Part shown: in pieces, positions 6,879 through 15,449 of the stretch
How the letters are laid out: the number at the start of each line of letters is the position of its first letter
Position numbering within the stretch: the first letter of the stretch is position 1
Assembly (NCBI GenBank): GCA_946482165.1
Contig: CAMLQS010000041.1
Location: forward strand, 1-21,387
DNA length: 21,387 bases
Source of the DNA: an uncultured Verrucomicrobiota bacterium
Lineage (GTDB): Bacteria; Verrucomicrobiota; Verrucomicrobiae; Opitutales; Opitutaceae
Reading direction: 5' to 3'
Notes under the pieces: model-generated
Seen by the model: the letters and a program-made list of their open reading frames with translations, nothing else
What the model was told of the DNA's origin: nothing
Databases searched by the model: none
Program-made: the position numbers and the translations under genes

Positions 6879-8108
6879 ATGAAAGCCTCCGACCCGATCT
6901 TTTCCCGCCTTTTCGCCCCCGAGCTTCCCGCCCGCACGCCCTACCTCTCCGCCGCGCTCCCGTGGCGGCAGATCCTCTGGTGGGCATTCCTCGCCTTCTC
7001 CGCCGTCGGCCTCTACGGCCTCGCCCTGCGCTTCGCCGAGGGCCACCTGCCCGCCGGCTACGGCTCCTATGTGCCGTGGGGGCTCTGGATCGGCATCTAC
7101 TTCCACGGCGTGGGCCTGGCCGGGGGCGTGTTCACGCTCGGCGCGCTCGGCTACCTGCTCGGCTGGCGCGGCTTCGCGGACGAGAAAAACCTCCGCCAGA
7201 TGATCGTGCTCAGCGTGGCCTGCCTGTTGCCCGCGTTCTTCGCGGTGTGGCTCGACCTCGGGCACGAGTGGCGTTTCGCGAACATCTTTCTCCATCCGAG
7301 CTTCACCAGCATGATGGCGTTCAACTCGTGGATGTATTCCGCCTACCTCGGCGTCGCCGCCGTCATTTGGGCGCTCAGCTACCGCGCCAAATCCACGGAA
7401 TGGCTCAAGCCCCTCGTCTGCCTCGCCACGCTCTTCACCGTGCTCTTCCCGAGCCAGAGCGGCGCCTTCTTCGGCGTGGTCGGCGCCAAGGGGCACTGGC
7501 ACAGCCCGCTCCTGCCGCTGATGTTCCAGCTCTCCGCGCTCACCGCCGGCGGCGCGCTTCTCATGCTCGCCCGTATCCTGATCGAGGCCTCCGCCAACCA
7601 CTCGCTCAGCGGCGAGGAACTCGACAACGAACACGCCCTCATCCGCCGTCTGCGCCTCGTCGTCATCGCGGGCATCGTGCTCTACTTCGTCTTCGAGTTC
7701 GCCGAGATCTCCATCGCCTATTGGAGCCCCTTCACGCACGCGCCGGCCCTGGAGCTGATGCTCTTCGGTCCCTACTGGTGGGTGTTCTGGCTCGTGCATC
7801 TTCTTCTCGGCGGCGTCGTGCCGCTCGCTCTCCTGGCCTCCCGTTGGCGCGCCGGCTGGACCCTCGCCGCGCTGCTCGCCGCCGTCTGTTTCCTCAGCGC
7901 CCGCCTCAACGTGCTCATCCCCGGCCAGGCCGTCGGCGAGTTGAAGGGCTTGCAGGAAGCCTTCCAGGACGAGCGCCTCAACTACATCTACCACGCCACG
8001 CCGATGGAGTATTTCGTCGGCCTGCTCTGCGTCGCCATCGGCATGGCGATTTTCGTGATCGGCCGCCGCATCAACTTCGCCGCCCACCGCCTGCTCGACC
8101 CCAAATAG
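6879..8108 (+). CDS. ttrC: NrfD/TtrC-type membrane quinol-oxidising subunit
   Basis: 409 residues, start at ATG 6879 (context CCGCGCCATG, no Shine-Dalgarno). The protein is a polytopic membrane protein of the NrfD/PsrC family, with about nine to ten hydrophobic segments including VPWGLWIGIYFHGVGLAGG near residue 70, a typical NrfD N-terminal feature. The family anchors periplasmic molybdoenzymes to the inner membrane and oxidises quinol without haem. It sits between the Fe-S subunit (44 bp upstream) and the catalytic subunit (9 bp downstream), the arrangement of tetrathionate and Bacillus selenate reductase operons. At 409 residues it is somewhat longer than Salmonella TtrC. Electron flow menaquinol to TtrC to TtrB to TtrA is inferred from the family. 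Confidence 0.88.
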   Translation: MKASDPIFSRLFAPELPARTPYLSAALPWRQILWWAFLAFSAVGLYGLALRFAEGHLPAGYGSYVPWGLWIGIYFHGVGLAGGVFTLGALGYLLGWRGFADEKNLRQMIVLSVACLLPAFFAVWLDLGHEWRFANIFLHPSFTSMMAFNSWMYSAYLGVAAVIWALSYRAKSTEWLKPLVCLATLFTVLFPSQSGAFFGVVGAKGHWHSPLLPLMFQLSALTAGGALLMLARILIEASANHSLSGEELDNEHALIRRLRLVVIAGIVLYFVFEFAEISIAYWSPFTHAPALELMLFGPYWWVFWLVHLLLGGVVPLALLASRWRAGWTLAALLAAVCFLSARLNVLIPGQAVGELKGLQEAFQDERLNYIYHATPMEYFVGLLCVAIGMAIFVIGRRINFAAHRLLDPK

Positions 8109-8117
8109 ATCCCCGCC

Positions 8118-11100
8118 ATGAGCACCCCATCCGTCCCCGTCTCGACCTCCCGCCGCGATTTCCTCCGCCGCGGCGCGCTCTTCGGCCTCTTCACCGGGGC
8201 CGGCGGCGCGACCGCCTGGGCCGGCTCCGACGCCGGCGCCCCCGCCTGCGCCATCCTCAACAGCGACCGTCCCGACGCGCCCTACGATCTCATCGACGCC
8301 GAGAACCAGATCCTCACCGCCTGTCTCCAATGCAACACCGGCTGCGGCATCAAGGCCAAGCTCCAGAACGGCGTCATCACCAAGATCGACGGCAACCCCT
8401 ACAACCCCTGGACTCTTCTCCCGCACCTGCCCGCCAACATCCCGCAGGACGAGGCCGCGACCGTGGACGGCTCCATCTGCCCCAAGGGCCAGGCCGGCCT
8501 CCAGACCGCCTACGACCCGTATCGCATTCGCAAAGTCCTCAAGCGCGCCGGCCCGCGCGGCTCGAACAAATGGGTCTCCATGGAATTCGCCGACGCCATG
8601 CGCGAGATCGGCGCCGGCGGAAAACTCTTCGCCTCCGTCCCCGGCGAGGAGACTCGCGAGGTCGAGGGTCTCGATTCCATCCGCGCCCTGCGCGATGCCG
8701 CCGTCGCCAAGGCCATGGCCGCGGACGTGACGAAGATTCTCGACGAGAAAGACGCCGCGAAAAAAGCCGCGCTCGTCGCCGCCTTCAAAGTCACCCACGC
8801 CGCGCACCTCGATAAACTCATCGATCCGGACCACCCCGACCTCGGCCCGAAAAACAACCAGCTCGTCGTCGCCTGGGGCCGCCTCAAGGCCGGTCGGGGC
8901 GAACTCTACAAACGCTTCGCCACCGCCTTCGGCACCACCAACGCCCACGGCCACACCACCGTCTGCCAGGGCTCGCTCTACTTCACCTGCAAGGCGATCT
9001 CCGAGCAATACATCGGCGGCAAGTTCACCGGCGGCCAGAAATTCTACTGGCAGGCCGATCTCGAAAACGCCGAGTTCGTTTTCTTCGTCGGGGCCAACAC
9101 CCTCGAGGGCAACTACGGCCCGCCGAACCAGTCCGTGCGCCTCATGCCTGGCATCGCCAGCGGCCAAAAGAAAATCGCCGTCGCCGATCCGCGTTTCTCC
9201 AAGATCGCGTCCAAGGCCTGGAAGTGGCTGCCCGTAAAGCCCGGCACCGACGCCGCGCTCGCGATGGCCGTCATCCGCTGGATGATCGAGTCCGACCGCA
9301 TCGACCGCGGTTTTCTTTCCGCCGCCAATCCGGCCGCCGCCAAGGCCGCCGGACACCTCAGCCACACCAACGGAGCCTGGCTCGTGAAGATCGACGCCAA
9401 GGGGCAGCCCGGCGCCTTCGCCCGCGCCGCCGACCACGGCCTCGCCACCGCCGAGGAGCGCAAGACCGCCACCGAAAAAGGCGAGGTCGCCCACACCGAG
9501 AAATTCTTCCTCGTCCGCCAGGGCGACAAATTCGTCCCCGTGGACGAGGCCGCCACCGGCCCGGCCGTCGTCGGCGACCTTTTCGTGGACGCTACGCTGC
9601 CCGACGGCACTCGCGTGAAGAGCTCGCTTCAGCTCCTGCGCGAATCCGCCGAGGAGCACACCATCGCGGAGTGGTGCGAGATCGTCGGCGTGCGCGAGCG
9701 CGACGTAATCGACGTCGCCCGCGAACTCACCAGCCACGGCCGCCGTGCCGCCGTGGACATCCACCGCGGCGTCGCCCAGCACACGAACGGTTTCTATAAC
9801 GTGCTCGCCTGGATGAGCGTCAACATGCTCCTCGGCAACTACGACCGGAAGGGCGGCATGCTCACTGCGTCCGCCTTCGATATCACCGGCGCCAAGGGCA
9901 AAAAGTTCGACCTCTCCGCGCACCCGGGCAAGCCCGCCGCCTTCGGCATCAGCTCCATCCGCCACGATGTCGCCTACGAGAAAACCACGCTTTTCGCCGG
10001 CTACCCCGCGAAACGAAACTGGTATCCACTCGCCAGCGACATCTACGAGGAAATCATCCCCTCCATCGGCGACGCCTACCCCTATGCGGTCAAGGCGTTG
10101 ATCCTCTACATGGGCGCGCCCACCTACGCGCTGCCCGCCGGCCACACCAACATCGAGATCCTGCGCGACACCGCCAAGCTCCCGCTCTTCATCTGCAACG
10201 ACATCCTCGTCGGCAGCACCTCGATGTATGCCGACTACATCTTCCCCGACCTCACCTACCTCGAGCGTTGGGAATTCCAGGGCAGCCACCCCTGTATGCC
10301 CAACAAAGTGCAGCCGCTCCGTCAGCCAGCCATGGCGCCCATCCCCGAGAGCGTGGAGGTCTTTGGCCAGCCCACCCCGCTCTCCCTCGAAGCCATGATC
10401 TTCGGCCTCGCCGAAAAACTCGCCCTCCCCGGCTTCGGTCCCGACGGCCTGGGCAAAGGCATCCCGCTCTCGCACCCCGACGACTTCTACCTGCGCGGCG
10501 TCGGCAACCTCGCGTGGGGCGAGAAGCCCGACGGCTCGCAGCAGATCCGCCCCGCCACCGAGCGCGAGCTGGAGATCTTCCGCCGCGCCCGCCGCCACCT
10601 GCCCAAGGAGGTCTTCGACGAGGCACGATGGTCCGCCATCGTCGGTCCCGAACTCTGGCCGCGCGTGGTCACGATTCTCAACCAGGGCGGCCGCTACCAG
10701 GCCGCCGCGGAGGCGTTCAAAGGCGAGTTCCACGCCCAGCCTTACGCCAAGTTGCTCAACCTCTATCAGGAAAAAACCGCCGGCGTCATTCATTCCGGCA
10801 CCGGCAAAAAACACTCCGGCATCGCGCGCCATATTCCCATTCGCGACTTCCACGGAAACGAACCCACCGAGATGCGCGCCGGACAGGATTTCGCGCTCAT
10901 CACCCACCGCACCATCAGCCAGACCAAATCGCGCACCATCGCCGATCCGTGGCTCACGCCGCTCATGCCGGAGAACGCGCTGCTCATCAATCCGCTCGAC
11001 GCCAAACGCCTCAACCTCGCCGAGGCGCAGGAGGTGAAAGTCACCAGCGCGACCAACCGCAGCGGCGAGTTCGAGATCGGTCCGGGCAAGACCAAGATCA

Positions 11101-11366
11101 TGCGCGGCAAGATCCACCTCACCGAGACGATGCGCCCCGGCATCGTCAGCTTCGCCCTCGGCTTCGGCCACTGGGCGACCGGCGCGGTCGACATCGAGGT
11201 GGACGGCCACCTCATCAAAGGCGAACCGCGCCGCTCCAAAGGCATCCACGCCAACGCCACCATGTGGATCGACCCCGCGCTCAAAAACACCTGCATGCTC
11301 GATCCTGTCGGCGGAAGCGTGAGTTTCTACGACACCCATGTGCGCCTCGAACCTCTCGGCGCTTGA
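8118..11366 (+). CDS. ttrA: Tat-exported molybdopterin oxidoreductase, TtrA/SrdA clade catalytic subunit
   Basis: 1082 residues, in the size range of TtrA/SrdA and longer than ArrA. A Tat signal carries SRRDFLRRG (Arg12-Arg13). The Fe-S site is Cys69-x2-Cys72-x3-Cys76 with the fourth ligand far away at Cys121 ([20 protein letters not shown]), the long-loop form I associate with tetrathionate reductases. Further family-like stretches are [14 protein letters not shown] (about 235-248) and [13 protein letters not shown], where Cys283 is the probable Mo ligand. The C-terminal ~160 residues form the dinucleotide-binding beta-barrel ([23 protein letters not shown]). It should reduce an oxyanion in the periplasm with electrons from the Fe-S subunit. 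Tetrathionate is the default guess; selenate (SrdBCA of Bacillus selenatarsenatis) or arsenate are alternatives given the ars genes nearby. The symbol marks family only. Confidence 0.83.
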   Translation: MSTPSVPVSTSRRDFLRRGALFGLFTGAGGATAWAGSDAGAPACAILNSDRPDAPYDLIDAENQILTACLQCNTGCGIKAKLQNGVITKIDGNPYNPWTLLPHLPANIPQDEAATVDGSICPKGQAGLQTAYDPYRIRKVLKRAGPRGSNKWVSMEFADAMREIGAGGKLFASVPGEETREVEGLDSIRALRDAAVAKAMAADVTKILDEKDAAKKAALVAAFKVTHAAHLDKLIDPDHPDLGPKNNQLVVAWGRLKAGRGELYKRFATAFGTTNAHGHTTVCQGSLYFTCKAISEQYIGGKFTGGQKFYWQADLENAEFVFFVGANTLEGNYGPPNQSVRLMPGIASGQKKIAVADPRFSKIASKAWKWLPVKPGTDAALAMAVIRWMIESDRIDRGFLSAANPAAAKAAGHLSHTNGAWLVKIDAKGQPGAFARAADHGLATAEERKTATEKGEVAHTEKFFLVRQGDKFVPVDEAATGPAVVGDLFVDATLPDGTRVKSSLQLLRESAEEHTIAEWCEIVGVRERDVIDVARELTSHGRRAAVDIHRGVAQHTNGFYNVLAWMSVNMLLGNYDRKGGMLTASAFDITGAKGKKFDLSAHPGKPAAFGISSIRHDVAYEKTTLFAGYPAKRNWYPLASDIYEEIIPSIGDAYPYAVKALILYMGAPTYALPAGHTNIEILRDTAKLPLFICNDILVGSTSMYADYIFPDLTYLERWEFQGSHPCMPNKVQPLRQPAMAPIPESVEVFGQPTPLSLEAMIFGLAEKLALPGFGPDGLGKGIPLSHPDDFYLRGVGNLAWGEKPDGSQQIRPATERELEIFRRARRHLPKEVFDEARWSAIVGPELWPRVVTILNQGGRYQAAAEAFKGEFHAQPYAKLLNLYQEKTAGVIHSGTGKKHSGIARHIPIRDFHGNEPTEMRAGQDFALITHRTISQTKSRTIADPWLTPLMPENALLINPLDAKRLNLAEAQEVKVTSATNRSGEFEIGPGKTKIMRGKIHLTETMRPGIVSFALGFGHWATGAVDIEVDGHLIKGEPRRSKGIHANATMWIDPALKNTCMLDPVGGSVSFYDTHVRLEPLGA

Positions 11367-11409
11367 TACCTTTCCCCCAGGCCCAACCGTAAACACACAA
11401 ACCCCCGCC

Positions 11410-12552
11410 ATGACCAACCGCCCATCCATCGCGCCCCGCGCCCTTGCGCTCGGCCTCGCCCTGCTCGGTTCCTCGCACCTGACGGCCGCCACCGTCGAGG
11501 AGCGCCTCGCCGATCTGGAGAAACAAACCGCCAGGCTCGCCGCCGAAAACGCGGCCTTGAAGAAAGAGCTCGGCTACTCCGCCGAGGGCAAAGCGCCCGT
11601 GCTCGTGCTTCCCGCCGGCAAAGTCCAGAAAGTCGTCATCGGCGGCTTCGTCCAGGCCAACGGCGAGTTCGGCGACGCCCCCGATTCCCGGTGGACCAGC
11701 AACGACGACCGTTTCCTCCTCCGCCGCGCCCGGCTCAACCTCACCGCCACGCTCGCGAACGATTTCTCCGCCAAGATCGAGGCCGATTTCGGCGCCAACT
11801 CCCTCAGCGCCGGCGCAGGAGCCCGCGCCCAGTTGACCGACGGCTACATCCAGTGGTCGAAATACGATTTCGCCAACGTGCGCGCCGGCCAGTTCAAGAC
11901 GCCCTTCGGTTACGAGCAGCTCGTCTCCGACACCAAGATCCTCACCATCGAGCGCTCCCTGCCCAGCGACCGCCTGACCGTCAGCCGCCAGATCGGCGTG
12001 GCCGTCTCCGGCGAGGTCGCCGACAAAAAACTCGGCTACTCCGTCGGCGCCTTCAACGGCAACGGAACCAACACCGGCCAGAACGACAACGACAACTTCA
12101 TGTGGGCCGGCCGCGTCTCCGGCCAGGCCTACGAGGGCAAGATTGCCGGCCAGTCCGTGAAGCTCACCGGCGGCGTCAACGGCTTCACCACGCAGGATGT
12201 CGGCAACCACAAGGCCGGCTACGGCGCCGATCTCCAGGCGACCGCCGGCCCCGCCACGATCCAAGCCGAATGGCTGCGCAACGAAAACGACACCGCCGCC
12301 GAGCAGGCCGGCTGGGCCGTTCTCGCCGGCTGGAAGTTCGACGCCAACTGGCGCGGCGTCGTGCGCTACGAGACGCTCGACACCAACACCGCCTCGTCCG
12401 CCGACACCACCACCGACGTCTGGACCCTCGGCGTGGACTATCTGTTCAAAGGCGACGACCTGAAGCTCTCGCTCAACTACCTCCTCGGCGACCGCCCCGA
12501 GCCCGCCGACGATGGCGGCCGCGTCATCGCCCGCGTGCAGGTGGTGTTCTAG
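11410..12552 (+). CDS. OprO/OprP-type anion-selective outer-membrane porin
   Basis: 380 residues from ATG 11410 (context CCCGCCATG). A Sec signal peptide ends near LTA-A (residues 1-26), followed by a short periplasmic coiled coil at about 28-55 (VEERLADLEKQTARLAAENA). The remainder is an antiparallel beta-barrel with the phosphate-selective porin style: FLLRRARLNLTATLANDFSA, then YIQWSKYDFANVRAGQFKTPFGYEQL, and RQIGVAVSGEV. The last residue is Phe, the usual outer-membrane sorting signal. It lies 43 bp after the molybdoenzyme subunit on the same strand, so it is probably co-transcribed and could admit the oxyanion substrate to the periplasm. Family members favour phosphate or polyphosphate; arsenate or other oxyanions would be a natural extension but are inferred. 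Confidence 0.87.
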   Translation: MTNRPSIAPRALALGLALLGSSHLTAATVEERLADLEKQTARLAAENAALKKELGYSAEGKAPVLVLPAGKVQKVVIGGFVQANGEFGDAPDSRWTSNDDRFLLRRARLNLTATLANDFSAKIEADFGANSLSAGAGARAQLTDGYIQWSKYDFANVRAGQFKTPFGYEQLVSDTKILTIERSLPSDRLTVSRQIGVAVSGEVADKKLGYSVGAFNGNGTNTGQNDNDNFMWAGRVSGQAYEGKIAGQSVKLTGGVNGFTTQDVGNHKAGYGADLQATAGPATIQAEWLRNENDTAAEQAGWAVLAGWKFDANWRGVVRYETLDTNTASSADTTTDVWTLGVDYLFKGDDLKLSLNYLLGDRPEPADDGGRVIARVQVVF

Positions 12553-12663
12553 CCGGCCGCGCACACCCGGGCCGGCATCGAGCGGTCTGAACGACCACGA
12601 CCGGCCCCGCTTCATCGGATCGCCCGGATCACGGTTTTCAACGCCCCGCGGCTTGCCTGATCC

Positions 12664-12706
12664 GCATGGCGGGCGGAGAACCGTGTCGACACTCCGCCCG
12701 CCATGC
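12664..12706 (+). promoter_or_regulatory. Perfect 15-bp hairpin covering the TauE/SafE start codon
   Basis: Arms 12664-12678 (GCATGGCGGGCGGAG) and 12692-12706 (CTCCGCCCGCCATGC) pair perfectly, with a 13-base loop that itself contains the palindrome GTGTCGACAC (12683-12692). The ATG of the downstream exporter (12703-12705) lies inside the 3' arm. In mRNA the hairpin would block initiation unless melted or bound. It could also act as a terminator or attenuator between porin and exporter, though no T-tract follows. Confidence 0.72.
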
Positions 12707-13431
12707 CCGACCTCCTGTTTATTCTCTGCGCCTTCGGCCTCGTCGCCGCTCTCTACGGATCCGTCGGCCATGGCGGGGCCTCGGGTTATCTGGCGGTGAT
12801 GGCGCTCCTGTCCTTCGCGCCCGAAACGCTCCGCCCCACCGCGCTCACGCTCAATCTCGTCGTCTCGCTCATCGGCTCGATTTTGTTTTTCCGCGCCGGC
12901 CATTTCGCATGGCGGCTTTTCTGGCCCTTCGCGCTCACCTCGATCCCTTGCGCCTATCTCGGCGGACGACTCGATCTGCCGGCCTACGCGTTCAAGCTCC
13001 TCCTCGCATCCGCTCTCGCGTTCGCCGCGCTGCGTCTGCTTCTGCCCCCGCGCGAATCCGGCGAACACCGCCCCGCGCGTCTCGTCCACGTCCTTTCCGC
13101 CGGAGCCGTTATCGGCCTGCTTTCCGGGCTCATCGGAGTCGGCGGCGGCATCTTTCTCACCCCGCTGATTCTCTTCGCCCGCTGGGCGGACGCCAAGACG
13201 GCCGCCGCCGTCTCCGCCCCTTTCATCTTCGTCAACTCCGCCGCCGGCCTCGCGGGCAACCTCGACGCGCTGCGCCACCTCCCGCCCGCCTGGCCCTGGC
13301 TCGCGCTCGTCGTCGTGGCCGCCGGCTTTCTTGGCGCCCGCTGGGGTAGCCTCCGCGCCCGCGCAGACCAACTCCGCCCCGCGCTGTCGCTCGTTCTCGG
13401 CGTCGCCGCCCTAAAACTCGTCGTCACCTGA
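12703..13431 (+). CDS. TauE/SafE-family membrane exporter
   Basis: 242 residues, about eight hydrophobic segments in two homologous halves. Each half opens with the family's Gly-rich signature: GSVGHGGASGYLAVMAL (about 19-35) and GLIGVGGGIFLTPLIL (about 142-157). The family exports sulfite, sulfoacetate or related organosulfur anions from the cytoplasm, though many members have unknown substrates. Its place behind the Ttr/Srd-like operon suggests removal of a sulfur (or other oxyanion) product, which is inference. The start codon is buried in the arm of a strong hairpin (12664-12706), with the 150-bp gap to the porin gene otherwise unremarkable. It faces the CcdA gene tail to tail with only 25 bp between. 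Confidence 0.87.
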   Translation: MPDLLFILCAFGLVAALYGSVGHGGASGYLAVMALLSFAPETLRPTALTLNLVVSLIGSILFFRAGHFAWRLFWPFALTSIPCAYLGGRLDLPAYAFKLLLASALAFAALRLLLPPRESGEHRPARLVHVLSAGAVIGLLSGLIGVGGGIFLTPLILFARWADAKTAAAVSAPFIFVNSAAGLAGNLDALRHLPPAWPWLALVVVAAGFLGARWGSLRARADQLRPALSLVLGVAALKLVVT

Positions 13432-13456
13432 CCGACCCCTTCGGACGCGGCATCGA

Positions 13457-14161
13457 CTACGCGCCGCTAGCCACCAGCCACCCGCCCGCCGCGATGACCA
13501 GCAGTCCGCAGCCGCGTCGCAGCCAGGCCGCGCCGGGCGCGTCGTTTTGGAACTTTAGCCAGCGCTGCACCCACGCGCTCGACACGCCCGCGAGGCCGAT
13601 CACGGCGCAGTGTCCGAGGCCGAAGAGCACCAGCACGCCATAGGCGAAGAGAGGCCGGCTCGCGGCCAGCGAGAAGGTCACCCCGAGCACCGGCGCCATG
13701 AAGCCGAAGGTGCAGGGCCCCAGCGCCACGCCAAAGACGAGCCCGAAGACCAGCGCGCCCCACGCGCCGCGCCGCGGCTGTCCCGGCTTCGGCATCCAGC
13801 CGTCGGGCAAGGGCAGCCACCCCAGCAGATGCAGGCCGAGGACGAAAAACACCGCCGCCACCGCATAGTTTCCCCACGAGCCCAGATCGCCCAGCATGCG
13901 ACCCGCCGCCGCCGTGAGCACGCCGATCAGCGCGATGGAGCCGAGAATGCCGACCGCAAACAACGCCGACAAACCCGCCGCCCGCCGCGGCGTCACCGCG
14001 CCGGGTCCGCCGTCTTGGAGGAAGCCGATGATCAGCGGGATGCTCGCGAGGTGACAGGGGCTCAGCACGATGCTCAGCACGCCCCAGGCGAAGGCCGCGA
14101 GCAGCGCGACCCAGGGCGCGCCGCTCATCGCGTCGGTCAGCGAAACGAAGAGCGATTCCAT
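13457..14161 (-). CDS. CcdA/DsbD-type transmembrane thiol-electron transporter
   Basis: 234 residues with six or so membrane segments. Two conserved cysteines sit in the classical places: SPCHLASIPLIIGFL (Cys36) and GPCTFGFMAPVLG (Cys150), as in CcdA and the central domain of DsbD, which carry reducing equivalents from cytoplasmic thioredoxin across the inner membrane. The gene starts 7 bp after the stop of the secreted thioredoxin gene, so that protein is the likely periplasmic partner. Together with the CXXC mini-protein and ArsP-type permease upstream it forms a thiol-relay set seen in arsenic-type clusters. No Shine-Dalgarno sequence; start context is CCGCCATG. Confidence 0.88.
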   Translation of the reverse strand: MESLFVSLTDAMSGAPWVALLAAFAWGVLSIVLSPCHLASIPLIIGFLQDGGPGAVTPRRAAGLSALFAVGILGSIALIGVLTAAAGRMLGDLGSWGNYAVAAVFFVLGLHLLGWLPLPDGWMPKPGQPRRGAWGALVFGLVFGVALGPCTFGFMAPVLGVTFSLAASRPLFAYGVLVLFGLGHCAVIGLAGVSSAWVQRWLKFQNDAPGAAWLRRGCGLLVIAAGGWLVASGA

Positions 14162-14168
14162 GGCGGCC

Positions 14169-14591
14169 TCAGCCCTTGGGCCCGACCGGGTGCTCGGGTG
14201 CGGGCGCGGGTGCGGGCGCGGGCGCGGGCGCGGGCGCCTTCAGCTCGACGCCGAGTTCCGTCCACTTAGCGAGGATGTCTTTCTTCGATATGAAACCCTC
14301 GTGGCGAAAGCGTTCCTTGCCGGTCGCGTCGTAGAAAATCTGGGTGGGGATTATTCGGACGCCGTAGCGCTCGCCCTCCTCGCGTTTCTCCAAGACGTCG
14401 ATGAAGACCACGGTCAATTGACCCGCGTAGTCTTTGCCCAACTCGTCGAGAATGGGAGCCATCAGCTTGCACGGAACGCACTTGGTCGCTCCCAGATCGA
14501 GCAAGCGAGGGAGCATCGGCGCCGGCTCCGCGCCGACGGAGCGCAGTGCGGTGGAGAGCACGACTGCGAGCGTGAGAAATCGAGCCTTCAT
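14169..14591 (-). CDS. Secreted or membrane-attached thioredoxin-like protein
   Basis: 140 residues. An N-terminal hydrophobic stretch (residues 4-20, ending SVGA-E) is a signal peptide or anchor. The thioredoxin fold has active site Cys38-Val-Pro-Cys41 within LGATKCVPCKLMAPILDEL, the central strand LTVVFIDV, and the cis-proline loop IIPTQIF (Pro82). The C-terminus carries a seven-fold Ala-Pro repeat (119-132) from hexanucleotide slippage-prone DNA, likely a rigid spacer or simple tail. The CVPC site and neighbouring CcdA suggest a periplasmic reductant or oxidant fed through CcdA. It is 26 bp downstream of the mini-thioredoxin gene. Its client in an arsenic operon is not known; a haem or metal-chaperone role is possible. 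Confidence 0.87.
   Translation of the reverse strand: MKARFLTLAVVLSTALRSVGAEPAPMLPRLLDLGATKCVPCKLMAPILDELGKDYAGQLTVVFIDVLEKREEGERYGVRIIPTQIFYDATGKERFRHEGFISKKDILAKWTELGVELKAPAPAPAPAPAPAPEHPVGPKG
14196..14237. repeat. Hexanucleotide repeat encoding (Ala-Pro)7
   Basis: Seven near-identical GGGCGC/GGGTGC units inside the 3' end of the thioredoxin gene encode alternating Ala-Pro. Multiples of six preserve the frame, so copy number can vary without breaking the protein. Confidence 0.85.
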
Positions 14592-14617
14592 GGCGAGGGT
14601 GTGGTTGGAGGTTGGCT

Positions 14618-14851
14618 TCAGGCCAGCAGCGGCTTGATTTGCTCAGGGGTAAGGAGCCGGCCCTGGCTTTTGACGACGCCGTCCACCGCGAGGGCGGGCG
14701 TGGACATGACCCCGAATTTCATGATCTCGGGCAGCTCCGTGATCTTCACGATCTCGAAGGAGAGGCCGAGTTGTTTGGCGGCCGTCTCCGCGTTGGCGGT
14801 GAGTTGTCTGCATTTGGCACAACCGGTGCCGAGGATTTGGATTTTTTTCAT
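14618..14851 (-). CDS. CXXC mini-thioredoxin (redox-active disulfide protein 2 family)
   Basis: 77 residues from ATG 14851, which begins MKKIQILGTGCAKC, the standard start of this family; an in-frame ATG 24 bases earlier would add an unlikely extension. Active site Cys11-Ala-Lys-Cys14 and cis-proline loop MSTPALAVDG (Pro52) mark a minimal thioredoxin/glutaredoxin fold (TM0996/MTH895 type). No signal peptide, so cytoplasmic. These proteins commonly sit beside ArsR and DUF318/ArsP permeases, where they may deliver metalloid or reduce the permease cysteines (known co-occurrence, unproven mechanism). Here the DUF4405 gene is upstream and the secreted thioredoxin 26 bp downstream. Confidence 0.9.
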   Translation of the reverse strand: MKKIQILGTGCAKCRQLTANAETAAKQLGLSFEIVKITELPEIMKFGVMSTPALAVDGVVKSQGRLLTPEQIKPLLA

Positions 14852-15019
14852 GGCGATCAGAGGAAGCGCGGACACCGAGGTCGCGGAGGAAAGATCGATC
14901 AGGGTTTCTGAAATACGGATTGGCTCTGTGCTCTCTGTGTCGGCGCTCTGTGTCCTCCGTGACGAAAGATCGTCGCTCGGAATGCGGAGGTGGCCCGAAG
15001 GGATCAGCGTTACCGGCCA
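14852..15019. other. Gap inside the thiol-relay gene set with text-like repeat
   Basis: 168 bases between the DUF4405 stop and the mini-thioredoxin start. It contains the CTCTGTG-rich repeat at 14923-14962. Its length leaves room for an internal promoter or RNA-processing site, but none is recognisable. Confidence 0.45.
14923..14962. repeat. Text-like CTCTGTG repeat
   Basis: Runs of CTCTGTG, CTCTCTGTGTC, CTCTGTGTCC and TCCGTGAC follow each other in the gap before the mini-thioredoxin gene. This type of degenerate word repeat recurs between genes in verrucomicrobial-type genomes (from memory). No coding sense. Confidence 0.6.
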
Positions 15020-15412
15020 TCAGGGGCGGGGAAGGGCGGAAACGGCGGCCGGAGCCTCGGCGTGATCGTCCCCGTCGCCGCGTTTCTCCACCGGCCAGAG
15101 GAGCGCGGCGACGGGCAACGCGAGGCCGAGCGCGAGTCCGGCGAGCAGGCGGGGCCAACGGCGTTGACACGCGACCACCCACAGCCAGCGCGAATGAATC
15201 GCGAGGTGCCCGACCACCAGCGCCACCGCGACATAGGAAAGCCAGGTATGCAGGTCTCCCCAATCGTGCCGGGTCCAGCCGAGCAAACCGAGGCCGCGTC
15301 CGCCGCGTGATCCGGGCGGAAGGCGAAAGGCGAGGATCAAACCGGTCGAGGCGAGCCCGCTGCCGATGAGCCAGAGGGCGAGATTGAGGATGCGGGAGAG
15401 CCAGGTTTTCAT
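15020..15412 (-). CDS. DUF4405-like small membrane protein, possible haem b carrier
   Basis: 130 residues with about three hydrophobic segments. The central part, HDWGDLHTWLSYVAVALVVGHLAIHSRWLW, has the His/Trp pattern of DUF4405, a family resembling cytochrome b561-type four-helix bundles; His49, His55, His69 and His73 could be haem ligands. It lies 37 bp downstream of the ArsP-type permease and upstream of the mini-thioredoxin, so it is part of the same gene set. A role in moving electrons across the membrane to the thiol-relay proteins would fit, but is a guess. No Shine-Dalgarno sequence is visible before the ATG. Confidence 0.72.
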   Translation of the reverse strand: MKTWLSRILNLALWLIGSGLASTGLILAFRLPPGSRGGRGLGLLGWTRHDWGDLHTWLSYVAVALVVGHLAIHSRWLWVVACQRRWPRLLAGLALGLALPVAALLWPVEKRGDGDDHAEAPAAVSALPRP

Positions 15413-15449
15413 GGGAAAAAGCGACGGTTTCCGGGGTCCTTGTCCTGTG

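Noticed and set aside
8118..11366. Calling the large subunit ArrA (respiratory arsenate reductase) or ArxA (arsenite oxidase)
   Set aside because: Length of 1082 residues, 44-residue loop before the fourth Fe-S cysteine and the NrfD subunit in B-C-A order fit TtrA/SrdA better. Arsenate as a substrate remains only a hypothesis.
6822..11492. A 1556-codon open frame on the minus strand opposite the molybdoenzyme subunit genes
   Set aside because: Its product is Gly/Ala/Glu/Val/Arg-rich without family character and mirrors the high third-position GC of the well-supported plus-strand gene. It is a shadow frame.
11281..13371. A 696-codon minus-strand frame opposite the porin and TauE/SafE genes
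   Set aside because: Low-complexity composition and full overlap with two recognisable genes; shadow frame.
13432..13456. A terminator between the convergent TauE/SafE and CcdA genes
   Set aside because: The 25-base gap shows no strong inverted repeat or T-tract.
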